Source: an uncultured Lachnospiraceae bacterium (GTDB lineage: Bacteria; Bacillota; Clostridia; Lachnospirales; Lachnospiraceae). Taken from it: a stretch of 31,977 nucleotides of DNA. Made by a program: the position numbers and the translations under genes. The notes beneath the pieces are model-generated. The model was not told where the DNA came from and did no database searches. It worked only from the letters and a program-made list of their open reading frames with translations. Where the stretch lies: NCBI GenBank assembly GCA_945834545.1, contig CAMAHO010000004.1:1-31977 (forward strand), given 5' to 3'. The first letter of the stretch is position 1, and each line of letters begins with the position of its first letter. Positions 13,248 through 21,248 of the stretch are shown piece by piece.

Positions 13248-14867
13248 ATGGCAAAGGAAATTAAGCAGGGAGCAGAGGCTCGTGCAGCATTGGAGGCCGG
13301 TGTAAATAAGCTGGCTGATACCGTTAGAGTGACCCTTGGACCTAAGGGAAGAAATGTAGTATTGGATAAGTCTTTTGGGGCACCCCTTATCACCAACGAC
13401 GGTGTAACCATCGCAAAGGAGATTGAGCTTGAGGACAGCTTTGAGAATATGGGTGCTCAGCTTGTGAAGGAGGTTGCTACCAAGACCAATGACGTGGCTG
13501 GCGATGGCACCACAACTGCTACTGTTTTGGCACAGGCAATGGTCAATGCCGGTATGAAGAACCTGGCAGCAGGTGCAAACCCGATTATTTTAAGAAAGGG
13601 TATGAAGAAGGCTACCGACTGCGCTGTTGATGCAATCGCAAGCATGAGCCAGAAGGTAAACGGTAAAAACCATATTGCAAGAGTTGCAGCAATTTCTGCC
13701 GGCGACGAGGAAGTAGGCCAGCTGGTGGCAGATGCTATGGAAAAGGTTACCGGAGACGGTGTTATCACCATCGAGGAATCCAAGACCATGCAGACCGAAT
13801 TGGATTTAGTAGAAGGTATGCAGTTTGACCGCGGTTATATTTCCGCATATATGGCAAGTGATATGGACAAGATGGAAGCAGTGCTGGAGAATCCTTATAT
13901 CCTTATCACAGACAAGAAGATTTCCAACATTCAGGAGATTCTTCCTATTCTGGAGCAGATTGTTCAGTCCGGCGCTAAGCTGCTTATCATTGCCGAGGAT
14001 GTTGAGGGTGAAGCTCTTACTACCTTGATTGTAAATAAACTTCGCGGTACCTTTAATGTAGTAGCTGTAAAGGCTCCCGGCTATGGCGACAGAAGAAAGG
14101 CTATGCTTGAGGACATCGCTATCCTGACCGGTGGTACCGTTATCAGCAGTGAACTGGGATACGAGCTTAAGGATACCACCATTGATATGCTGGGCCAGGC
14201 TAAATCCGTTAAGGTACAGAAAGAAAACACGGTAATTGTTGACGGTGTTGGCGATAAGGATGCAATTGCAGCAAGAATCAACCAGATCAAGAAGATGATT
14301 GAGGAGACTACCTCTGACTTTGACCGTGAGAAACTGCAGGAGAGACTTGCAAAGCTTGCCGGTGGAGTGGCAGTTATCCGCGTAGGTGCTGCAACAGAGA
14401 CCGAGATGAAGGAAGCAAAGCTTCGCTTAGAGGATGCTTTGGCTGCTACCAAGGCTGCTGTTGAGGAAGGTATTATCTGCGGTGGTGGTTCCGCTTACAT
14501 TCACGCTTCCAAGAAGGTTGCTCAGTTGGCTGACAGCTTGGAAGGGGATGAGAAGACCGGTGCACAGATTGTATTAAAGGCACTGGAAGCTCCTTTGTTC
14601 CACATTGCAGCAAATGCCGGAGTAGAAGGCAGCGTAATCATTAACAAGGTTCGCGAGTCTGAAATCGGTATCGGCTACGATGCATTGAATGAAGTATTTG
14701 TGGATATGGTAGAGGCTGGTATTCTGGATCCTGCAAAGGTTACCAGAAGCGCTCTTCAGAACGCTACCAGCGTAGCAAGCACACTGCTTACCACAGAGAG
14801 TGTTGTGGCAAGCATCAAGGAGGATACTCCTGCAATGCCTGCAGGCGCACCAGGAATGGGCTACTAA
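13248..14867 (+). CDS. groEL: GroEL chaperonin (Hsp60)
   Basis: GroEL forms the double-ring ATP-driven folding chamber. At 539 residues it is full length and colinear with the family, with the nucleotide-binding motif DGTTTATVLA, the conserved AAVEEGIICGGG near residue 405, and intact equatorial, intermediate and apical domains. The C-terminus ends in a short Pro/Gly/Met tail (MPAGAPGMGY) rather than the long GGM repeat of many homologues. It is the second gene of the groESL operon and is followed within 20 nt by a strong terminator. Confidence 0.98.
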   Translation: MAKEIKQGAEARAALEAGVNKLADTVRVTLGPKGRNVVLDKSFGAPLITNDGVTIAKEIELEDSFENMGAQLVKEVATKTNDVAGDGTTTATVLAQAMVNAGMKNLAAGANPIILRKGMKKATDCAVDAIASMSQKVNGKNHIARVAAISAGDEEVGQLVADAMEKVTGDGVITIEESKTMQTELDLVEGMQFDRGYISAYMASDMDKMEAVLENPYILITDKKISNIQEILPILEQIVQSGAKLLIIAEDVEGEALTTLIVNKLRGTFNVVAVKAPGYGDRRKAMLEDIAILTGGTVISSELGYELKDTTIDMLGQAKSVKVQKENTVIVDGVGDKDAIAARINQIKKMIEETTSDFDREKLQERLAKLAGGVAVIRVGAATETEMKEAKLRLEDALAATKAAVEEGIICGGGSAYIHASKKVAQLADSLEGDEKTGAQIVLKALEAPLFHIAANAGVEGSVIINKVRESEIGIGYDALNEVFVDMVEAGILDPAKVTRSALQNATSVASTLLTTESVVASIKEDTPAMPAGAPGMGY

Positions 14868-14883
14868 AACGAAATAACGGAAG

Positions 14884-14910
14884 AAGGCGAGGCCGCAAGC
14901 CTCGCCTTTT
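14884..14910 (+). terminator. intrinsic terminator of groESL
   Basis: GGCGAGGC (14886-14893) and GCCTCGCC (14899-14906) form a perfect 8-bp GC-rich stem with loop CGCAA. Four T follow, with A residues before the stem extending the pairing. Confidence 0.85.
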
Positions 14911-14916
14911 GTTGCA

Positions 14917-15024
14917 TTAGGGACGGGGTGAATTGCTGCTCATCTCCGGTACCATTGTCACAGCACCCGTTAGGGCGCTGTGACAATGGTACCGGAGATG
15001 AGCAGCAATTCACCCCGTCCCTAA
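14917..15024. repeat. perfect palindrome, 48-bp arms, 12-nt centre
   Basis: The arm 14917-14964 is exactly the reverse complement of 14977-15024. The 12-nt centre itself pairs CCC/GGG around GTTA after one mismatch, so nearly the entire 108 bp is self-complementary. The outer end reads TTAGGGACGGGG and the inner part contains GGTACC. It begins 7 bp after the T tract of the groEL terminator and ends 9 bp before the next promoter. Its edge resembles that of the palindrome at 1381, but the inner sequence differs. Confidence 0.92.
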
Positions 15025-15033
15025 ATTCCCCCT

Positions 15034-15061
15034 TTGCGTAGATAGGTTTTTGTGTTATAAT
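15034..15061 (+). promoter_or_regulatory. extended -10 promoter for the deacetylase gene
   Basis: TTGCGT (15034-15039), 16 nt and TATAAT (15056-15061) preceded by TGT. The predicted start near 15068 gives a short leader before the ATG at 15099. This promoter probably drives the deacetylase, bactofilin, pyrH and frr genes. Confidence 0.6.
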
Positions 15062-15098
15062 CTGTTCTGTATATTTCGGATAGAAAATGAGGCGTAAC

Positions 15099-16085
15099 AT
15101 GGAGCAGGAAAGGGAGAACAGACGACAAAGGATTAATCGCCTGAAAAAAGCTATCGTTTTGCTATCTACAGTAGCCTGGATGATTCCTTTGGTTTTGTGC
15201 CTTGTACTGTTTGGTGTCTTTTTTGGTAACCAGAACATGTTGAAACATCAAAATCAAGTGTTAGAGGAACTGTTACAGACGCAAAAGAAGCTGGAGGAAA
15301 GATACGACGCCATAGAAGAAAGATTGGCCAGTCTGGAGGACAGGCTGCTTACGGTCGGCGAGGGGGCTGTGGAGGAGGTTCAGACCTCAGGTGACAGCGT
15401 CATAAGTGAAGGGGTGACGATAGAACCCTCCAATCAGGAAAGGGAAGGCAAGAAGAGAATCTATCTTACCTTTGATGATGGCCCCAGTGTTTATACAGGG
15501 GATATTCTGGATGTCCTAAAGGAATACAATGTGAAGGCCACTTTTTTTGTCAACGGCAAGGAAGGAGAGTGGGCGGACGAAGCCTTGAAGAGGATTGTGG
15601 ACGAGGGACATACTCTGGGGATGCATTCCTATAGCCACGAGTATGAACAAATCTATGCTTCTGTGGAGGATTTTGCTGCGGATTATGAAATGCTGCACGA
15701 GCACATCTTATATGTGACAGGCTATGACAGCAAGGTATATCGTTTCCCGGGAGGCAGCTCTAACCGTATCAGCAAGATAGATATCAGAGAGTTTGGAAAG
15801 TACCTTGCAGATAGAGGAACGACCTACTACGATTGGAATATTTCCTCCAAGGATGCTTCCAAAGTACCGCTTTCTGTAAATGCAATCGTAAAAAACTGTA
15901 CCCAGGATTTGGATAAGCTTGACGACTGCATGATTTTGTGTCATGACGCTAAGAGCAAGGCAACTACTGTAGAAGCATTGCCAATACTGATAGAACGCAT
16001 TATGGAGATGGAGGATGTGGAATTTCTGCCGATTACAGAGAATACCCCCCTCATCCAACACATTTCCTTAAATGAAATAGACTAA
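15099..16085 (+). CDS. membrane-anchored polysaccharide deacetylase (NodB/CE4)
   Basis: This is an extracytoplasmic deacetylase, probably acting on peptidoglycan or another wall polymer (PgdA-like). Residues 1-17 are basic and 18-42 form one membrane helix. A likely coiled coil follows (about 45-80, with KKLEERYDAIEERLASLE). The NodB domain has LTFDDGPS (motif 1), a His-x4-His pair around HSYSHEYEQ, RFPGG (motif 3) and ILCHDA near the end. All metal and base residues are present, unlike the variant motif of the gene at 3797. I prefer ATG 15099, with GAGG 6 nt upstream; ATG 15087 would add four residues. The bactofilin gene follows after 13 nt. Confidence 0.9.
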   Translation: MEQERENRRQRINRLKKAIVLLSTVAWMIPLVLCLVLFGVFFGNQNMLKHQNQVLEELLQTQKKLEERYDAIEERLASLEDRLLTVGEGAVEEVQTSGDSVISEGVTIEPSNQEREGKKRIYLTFDDGPSVYTGDILDVLKEYNVKATFFVNGKEGEWADEALKRIVDEGHTLGMHSYSHEYEQIYASVEDFAADYEMLHEHILYVTGYDSKVYRFPGGSSNRISKIDIREFGKYLADRGTTYYDWNISSKDASKVPLSVNAIVKNCTQDLDKLDDCMILCHDAKSKATTVEALPILIERIMEMEDVEFLPITENTPLIQHISLNEID

Positions 16086-16098
16086 AGGAGGATAAGAG

Positions 16099-17070
16099 AT
16101 GGGCTTTTTCTCAGATTTAAAGCAGGATTTGTCTCAGGCCGTGAATGAACTGGTGCCCGAGGAAGATACTACCAATATATCTTTCAGACAGGCTGAGGAA
16201 GAAGGGATTACCCTGGAAGAGATGATTGGTAGAATAGACAATATTGTTCCCCAAGAAGATGCAGAAACGGATGAGAACCAGGGAGAAATGGAGTTCCAAA
16301 CTGAGCAAACAGAGCTTGAGGTCGGGATTGAGGAAGTATTAAAGCAGATGGAGGAAGATACGGAAGCAATCGAAAATGCCGAGGAGGATGCAAACGGAGC
16401 AGAAAGCTTAGATGAGATGCCTCCGGCAGAAGCTTTGGAAGAGGATGATACTCCGGATGTAGATGAGATTGCCCGGGCCTTGGAGGCTAGTGTAACAGAG
16501 GAACCACAGGAAGAACCGGAAAAGGCAAATAAAGGAGAAAGTAAGCTTATGGATTCAATAGTTGGGAAGATTATTTCAGACGAAACAGCTCTTATCACGG
16601 CTGGCATGACGGTGAATGGAGACATCTCCTCAGAGGGTTCTTTGGATGTCATCGGCACCATAAACGGTAATATTGAGGTGCTTGGAAAACTGAATATCAC
16701 AGGTCATGTGATGGGGGATTCCAAAGCGTCAGAAATCTACGCAGATGGTGCTCAAATTTGCGGAGAAGTTATGAGCGAGGGTGCTGTAAAGGTTGGTGCA
16801 AGTACCGTTATTCTGGGCAATATCACGGCAAGCAGTGCGGCGATAGCCGGAGCTGTAAAGGGTGATATCGATGTGAACGGACCGGTAGTGTTGGACGCAT
16901 CGGCCATCGTAATGGGCAATATTAAATCCAAATCCGTGCAGATTAATAATGGTGCGGTAATCGAGGGTATGTGTTCTCAGTGTTATGCAGATGTGAACCC
17001 GACTTCCTTCTTTGATGAATATAAAGTACCTGAAAAGAAAAGCAAACAGAAAGGACAGCCTAAGGCATGA
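16099..17070 (+). CDS. bactofilin-family cytoskeletal protein with acidic N-terminal extension
   Basis: Bactofilins polymerise without nucleotides and scaffold cell-wall or envelope enzymes. Residues about 165-300 form the right-handed beta-helix core, with repeated short strands such as MTVNGDISSEGSLDVIGTIN, ITGHVMGD and AIAGAVKGDIDVNG. Residues 1-155 are a highly acidic, probably disordered extension (many Glu/Asp), so at 323 residues the protein is about twice the size of many bactofilins. The C-terminus is basic (KKSKQKGQPKA). AAAGGAGG precedes the ATG. The stop overlaps the pyrH start (ATGA), and the deacetylase upstream fits a shared role in wall organisation. Confidence 0.88.
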   Translation: MGFFSDLKQDLSQAVNELVPEEDTTNISFRQAEEEGITLEEMIGRIDNIVPQEDAETDENQGEMEFQTEQTELEVGIEEVLKQMEEDTEAIENAEEDANGAESLDEMPPAEALEEDDTPDVDEIARALEASVTEEPQEEPEKANKGESKLMDSIVGKIISDETALITAGMTVNGDISSEGSLDVIGTINGNIEVLGKLNITGHVMGDSKASEIYADGAQICGEVMSEGAVKVGASTVILGNITASSAAIAGAVKGDIDVNGPVVLDASAIVMGNIKSKSVQINNGAVIEGMCSQCYADVNPTSFFDEYKVPEKKSKQKGQPKA

Positions 17071-17762
17071 GTAGAATTTTACTGAAATTAAGCGGAGAGG
17101 CATTAGCCGGCGATAAGAAAACCGGGTTTGATGAAGAAACTGTCAGAGGGGTGGCTTTACAGGTAAAGCAGCTTGTGGATTCCGGCGTTGAGGTTGGAAT
17201 TGTGATTGGCGGTGGTAATTTCTGGAGAGGCAGAACCAGTGAGAATATTGACCGTACGAAGGCAGACCAGATTGGTATGCTTGCCACGGTTATGAACTGT
17301 ATCTACGTGTCAGAGATTTTTCGCTCTGAAGGTATGATGACAAACATTCTCACTCCTTTTGAGTGTGGTACCTTTACAAAACTGTTTTCAAAGGACAGAG
17401 CAAATAAGTACTTCTCAAAGGGAATGGTAGTCTTTTTTGCGGGTGGAACGGGACATCCCTATTTTTCAACGGATACAGGGGCTCTGCTTCGCGCCATCGA
17501 GATTGAAGCAGATGTAGTATTGCTGGCAAAAGCCATCGATGGAGTCTATGATGACGATCCCAACAAGAATCCCAATGCGAAAAAATATGATGAGGTTTCC
17601 ATTGATGAGGTGGTAAGCAAGGGACTGCAGGTAGTGGATTTGACGGCATCCATCTTGGCAAAAGAGAACAAGATGCCTATGTGGGTATTTGGATTAAACG
17701 AGGAAAACAGCATAGTCAATACCATGAACGGCAAATTTACCGGTACAAAGGTTACAGTATAG
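17067..17762 (+). CDS. pyrH: UMP kinase
   Basis: PyrH phosphorylates UMP to UDP in pyrimidine synthesis, acting as a hexamer. It belongs to the amino-acid kinase fold, with RILLKLSGEAL at the start, VIGGGNFWRG for phosphate binding, GGTGHPYFSTDTGA and LLAKAIDGVYDDDP. The 231-residue length is standard. The ATG overlaps the bactofilin stop by 4 nt, so translation is coupled. frr follows after 23 nt, the usual pairing in Firmicutes. Confidence 0.98.
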   Translation: MSRILLKLSGEALAGDKKTGFDEETVRGVALQVKQLVDSGVEVGIVIGGGNFWRGRTSENIDRTKADQIGMLATVMNCIYVSEIFRSEGMMTNILTPFECGTFTKLFSKDRANKYFSKGMVVFFAGGTGHPYFSTDTGALLRAIEIEADVVLLAKAIDGVYDDDPNKNPNAKKYDEVSIDEVVSKGLQVVDLTASILAKENKMPMWVFGLNEENSIVNTMNGKFTGTKVTV

Positions 17763-17785
17763 ATTAGCAGAAAGGCGGATAGAAA

Positions 17786-18337
17786 ATGAACGAGAGAATT
17801 AAGCCCTATGATGAGAAAATGAAGAAGGCAATTGATTTTTTGGAGACGGATTATGCCACCATTCGTGCCGGCCGTGCCAATCCTCATGTGTTGGATAAGC
17901 TTCGCGTGGATTATTATGGCACCCCTACTCCCATCCAGCAGGTAGGGAATGTGACGGTTCCGGAGGCTAGAATTATCCAGATTGCACCTTGGGAGAAGTC
18001 CCTATTAAAGGAGATTGAGAAAGCCATTCTAACTTCTGATATCGGAATCAATCCCTCCAATGACGGCAGTGTGATTCGTCTGGTTTTCCCTGAGCTTACG
18101 GAGGAGCGCAGAAAGGATTTGGCGAAGGAAGTAAAGAAGAAAGCGGAGGATGGCAAGGTCGCAATTCGTAACATCAGAAGAGACGGAAATGACGCCTTTA
18201 AGAAGCTGGTAAAGACAGATGTCTCTGAGGACGAGGTGAAATCCCTGGAAGAGGAGCTTCAAAAGCTCACAGATAAGTACATCAAGGATATCGACGGCTT
18301 GATGGAAGCAAAGACAAAGGAAATTATGACGGTATAA
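17786..18337 (+). CDS. frr: ribosome recycling factor
   Basis: RRF, with EF-G, splits the ribosome after termination. The full 183 residues are present, with the family features TIRAGRANPHVLDKLRVDYYG near 26-46, PWEKSLLKEIEKAI and VKKKAEDGKVAIRNIRRD. AAAGGCGG precedes the ATG. It is the third gene of a run beginning with bactofilin and is followed 10 nt later by a terminator-like hairpin that separates it from uppS. Confidence 0.98.
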   Translation: MNERIKPYDEKMKKAIDFLETDYATIRAGRANPHVLDKLRVDYYGTPTPIQQVGNVTVPEARIIQIAPWEKSLLKEIEKAILTSDIGINPSNDGSVIRLVFPELTEERRKDLAKEVKKKAEDGKVAIRNIRRDGNDAFKKLVKTDVSEDEVKSLEEELQKLTDKYIKDIDGLMEAKTKEIMTV

Positions 18338-18347
18338 GAAAACAGAG

Positions 18348-18381
18348 GGCGGGATTGCGAAATGCGCAGCCCCGCCTTTTT
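18348..18381 (+). terminator. intrinsic terminator between frr and uppS
   Basis: GGCGGG (18348-18353) pairs with CCCGCC (18371-18376); after a mismatch and a wobble, an inner TGCG/CGCA stem closes on AAATG. Five T follow (18377-18381). The uppS start codon lies only 16 nt beyond the T tract, so read-through or a start site upstream is needed to express uppS. Confidence 0.7.
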
Positions 18382-18397
18382 GGATATGGAGACAGAA

Positions 18398-19123
18398 ATG
18401 AGTGAAGAGAAAGAATTAACCATGCCAAAGCATGTGGCGATTATTCTGGATGGAAACGGACGGTGGGCAAAGGCCAAGGGAATGCCTCGTAACTATGGGC
18501 ACGCCCAGGGGGCAAAAACCGTTGAGGTGATTTGTGAAGAAGCTTATAAGATGGGAATAGAATATCTCACGGTATACGCCTTTTCTACGGAGAATTGGAG
18601 CAGACCTAAGTCAGAAGTGGATGCCCTTATGACTCTGCTTAGAAACTATATGAAAACCTGTCTAAAAACAGCAGAAAAAAACCGAATGTGTGTCCGTGTG
18701 ATAGGCGAGAAATCCAGACTGGATGAGGATATTCGAAACAGAATTGCAGAACTGGAGGAGGCTACCAAGGACAATGACGGTCTTCACTTCACAATCGCAA
18801 TTAACTACGGAAGCAGGGATGAAATCACCAGAGCAGTGAGGAAACTCGCCGCTTGGGTTGCAGAGGGCAAGCTTCAGGCTGAAGAGATTACGGAAGAAAT
18901 GATTTCAGAGACTCTGGATACAGGAGGACTGCCGGAGCCCGATTTGCTGATTCGGACCTGCAACGAGCAGCGTGTGTCCAACTTCCTGCTGTGGCAGCTG
19001 GCCTACACAGAGTTTTATTTTACTCCGGTGGCCTGGCCGGATTTTACCAAGGAAGAATTGATACGAGCTGTGGAAGCATATAATCGTAGAAATAGAAAAT
19101 ACGGAGGATTAAAGGAGGAATAG
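18398..19123 (+). CDS. uppS: undecaprenyl diphosphate synthase (isoprenyl transferase)
   Basis: UppS condenses isopentenyl diphosphate with farnesyl diphosphate to make the C55 lipid carrier for cell-wall synthesis. The signature HVAIILDGNGRWA with catalytic Asp is near residue 18, with FSTENW and the C-terminal RTCNEQRVSNFLLWQLAYTE that binds pyrophosphate. I start at ATG 18398, which has GGAG 6 nt upstream, giving 241 residues. The longer frame from 18362 would start within the terminator stem and is unlikely. It is followed after 4 nt by cdsA. Confidence 0.95.
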   Translation: MSEEKELTMPKHVAIILDGNGRWAKAKGMPRNYGHAQGAKTVEVICEEAYKMGIEYLTVYAFSTENWSRPKSEVDALMTLLRNYMKTCLKTAEKNRMCVRVIGEKSRLDEDIRNRIAELEEATKDNDGLHFTIAINYGSRDEITRAVRKLAAWVAEGKLQAEEITEEMISETLDTGGLPEPDLLIRTCNEQRVSNFLLWQLAYTEFYFTPVAWPDFTKEELIRAVEAYNRRNRKYGGLKEE

Positions 19124-19127
19124 ACCG

Positions 19128-19967
19128 ATGTTTGTGGTGAGATTAGCCAGCGGGGTTGTTTTGTTGGCGGCAGCTGCTCTTTTGTTTTGGTTTGGGGGGT
19201 TCCCCTTTGCTATTGTGCTCTGCCTGATATCCTGTATCGGTTACAGGGAACTGTTAAACGCCATGTTTTATAAAAAGGACGAAAACAAACGAGCTGAGAA
19301 ATGCCCTGAGATCATTGGTTACCTGGGGATTATAGGGTATTATGCAGCGGTTTATTTTGGCGGCAAGACGGATTACCTGCTGCTAGCTGTTGTTGCAACT
19401 TTTTTGATTACGCTGTTTGCCTATGTACTCACCTTCCCAAAACTCTATGTGCAGGAGGTAGCAGAGTACCTCTTTGCCTTTCTGTATGCACCGGTGATGC
19501 TGGGGTTTCTGTATCTGACCAGACAACTGGAATATGGCAATATTCTGGTGTGGTTGATTTTAATCAGTTCCTGGGGAAGTGATACCCTGGCTTATGTGTT
19601 TGGCAGACTGTTTGGAAAAAGAAAGGTCTTCCCGGTGCTAAGCCCTAAGAAAACCCTGGCCGGCTGCGTTGGCGGGGTATTGGGAGTTATGGCCTTAGGC
19701 GCAGTCTACAGCTACTTTACCTTGTATCCGCTTCTGGACAATCTCCTGGTTGTTCCAATCCTGGCGGTAATTAGCGGTGGTGGTGCCATTATGAGTATGT
19801 TGGGAGATTTGGCAGCTTCTGCTATCAAAAGGAATATGGAAATCAAGGATTACGGGAAGCTCATTCCGGGACACGGCGGAATCATGGACCGGTTTGACAG
19901 CGTGATCATTACAGCCCCTTGTGTCTATTTTTTGAGTATTTTAAGCCTGCCCTATTTGTTTGGCTAG
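19128..19967 (+). CDS. cdsA: phosphatidate cytidylyltransferase
   Basis: CdsA makes CDP-diacylglycerol from phosphatidate and CTP, the branch point for membrane phospholipids. It is a polytopic membrane protein; about seven hydrophobic segments are visible. The family signature near the C-terminus is intact: SAIKRNMEIKDYGKLIPGHG, then GIMDRFDS. The 279-residue length is normal. GGAGGA lies 9 nt before the ATG, and the gene is 4 nt after uppS. Confidence 0.96.
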   Translation: MFVVRLASGVVLLAAAALLFWFGGFPFAIVLCLISCIGYRELLNAMFYKKDENKRAEKCPEIIGYLGIIGYYAAVYFGGKTDYLLLAVVATFLITLFAYVLTFPKLYVQEVAEYLFAFLYAPVMLGFLYLTRQLEYGNILVWLILISSWGSDTLAYVFGRLFGKRKVFPVLSPKKTLAGCVGGVLGVMALGAVYSYFTLYPLLDNLLVVPILAVISGGGAIMSMLGDLAASAIKRNMEIKDYGKLIPGHGGIMDRFDSVIITAPCVYFLSILSLPYLFG

Positions 19968-20030
19968 TACAGCATTTCTAGATATCGTATTAGGATGCAT
20001 AGGCTAGATGGAAAGGAAGTTGACAATAAG

Positions 20031-21188
20031 ATGAGAAGAATTGCTATTTTGGGTTCTACCGGCTCCATCGGAACCCAGACACTGGATATTGTAGATAAGG
20101 AGGACAGCCTTCAGGTAGTTGCACTGGCGGCAGGCACCAGCGTGGAGAAAATGGAGGAGCAGATTAGAAAGTATAAGCCTTCCTACGCCTGTATGTGGGA
20201 GGAGAAGGCGGCCAAGGAGTTACAGTTAAGGGTAAGAGATAGAGACGTCAAAATCCTGTGGGGAATGGATGGTTTATTACAAATTGCCACCTTGAAGGAA
20301 GTCGATATGGTGGTGACTGCGGTCGTAGGAATGATAGGCATTGAGCCCACAGTTGCGGCGATAAAGGCCGGCAAGGACATCGCCCTGGCAAATAAGGAGA
20401 CCCTGGTGACTGCTGGGCATATTATCATGCCACTGGCCAAAGAAAACGGAGTGCGTATCCTGCCGGTGGACAGCGAACATAGTGCAATCTTTCAGAGCCT
20501 CCAGGGAGAAAACAGAGGGGAACTGGAAAAAATATTGTTGACTGCTTCCGGTGGCCCTTTCCGAGGGAAGAAGAGAGCGGAGCTTCGGCAGATTCAGGTG
20601 GAGGATGCCCTAAAGCACCCCAACTGGGTTATGGGAAGAAAGATTACCATTGATTCCTCCACGCTTGTAAATAAGGGTTTAGAGGTCATGGAGGCAAAAT
20701 GGCTCTTTGACGTAGATTTGGACCAGATTCAGGTGGTGGTTCATCCCCAGAGCGTCATCCATTCCATGGTACAATACCAGGATGGAGCCATCATTGCCCA
20801 GCTGGGAACGCCGGACATGAGAATTCCTATTCAGTATGCCCTGTTTTATCCGGAGAGAAGACCTCTTGGGGGTGAGAGAATGGATTTCTTCAAATTGGGT
20901 ACAATGACCTTTGAAAAACCGGATTTGGAGAATTTCCCGGGACTTGCCCTGGCATACCAGGCTGCAAAACTGGGTGGAAGCGTACCTACCGTCTATAACG
21001 AAGCCAATGAACGGGCGGTTGACCTGTTTTTAAACCGTAAGCTGCCCTATCTTGGGATTACGGATTTGATACAGGAGGCCATGGAAAGCATCAAGGAAGT
21101 GCCCCATCCAAGCCTGGAGGAAATTTTGGCGGTAAAAGCACAGGTTGATGAATTTGTGGATGCAAAATTCCGGAGTATTGGATGTTAA
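20031..21188 (+). CDS. dxr: 1-deoxy-D-xylulose 5-phosphate reductoisomerase
   Basis: Dxr converts DXP to MEP with NADPH, the committed step of the MEP isoprenoid pathway, which supplies UppS. The NADPH motif LGSTGSIGTQTLDIV is at 7-21, then ALANKETLVTAG, PVDSEHSAIFQ with metal-binding Asp/Glu, and LTASGGPFRG. I start at ATG 20031 (MRRIAILG), giving 385 residues, the usual size; an upstream in-frame ATG at 19995 adds 12 residues not expected in the family. AAGGAAG lies 11 nt upstream of the chosen start. It sits 63 nt after cdsA and 60 nt before rseP. Confidence 0.95.
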   Translation: MRRIAILGSTGSIGTQTLDIVDKEDSLQVVALAAGTSVEKMEEQIRKYKPSYACMWEEKAAKELQLRVRDRDVKILWGMDGLLQIATLKEVDMVVTAVVGMIGIEPTVAAIKAGKDIALANKETLVTAGHIIMPLAKENGVRILPVDSEHSAIFQSLQGENRGELEKILLTASGGPFRGKKRAELRQIQVEDALKHPNWVMGRKITIDSSTLVNKGLEVMEAKWLFDVDLDQIQVVVHPQSVIHSMVQYQDGAIIAQLGTPDMRIPIQYALFYPERRPLGGERMDFFKLGTMTFEKPDLENFPGLALAYQAAKLGGSVPTVYNEANERAVDLFLNRKLPYLGITDLIQEAMESIKEVPHPSLEEILAVKAQVDEFVDAKFRSIGC

Positions 21189-21248
21189 CCCTAAGCTGAG
21201 CCAATATGGAAGGAACTAGAAAAGAAATAGAAAGGTTATTCTGTTTAC

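Noticed and set aside
13457..14452. Long antisense frames within groEL
   Set aside because: They are mirror frames of a highly expressed, codon-biased gene, Ser-rich, without ribosome binding sites.
16134..16700. 188-residue minus-strand frame opposite the bactofilin gene
   Set aside because: It is the Ser-rich mirror of the Glu/Asp-rich extension and has no other support.
18362..18397. Longer uppS starting at 18362
   Set aside because: The start would lie in the terminator stem and add 12 residues not seen in the family; ATG 18398 has its own GGAG.
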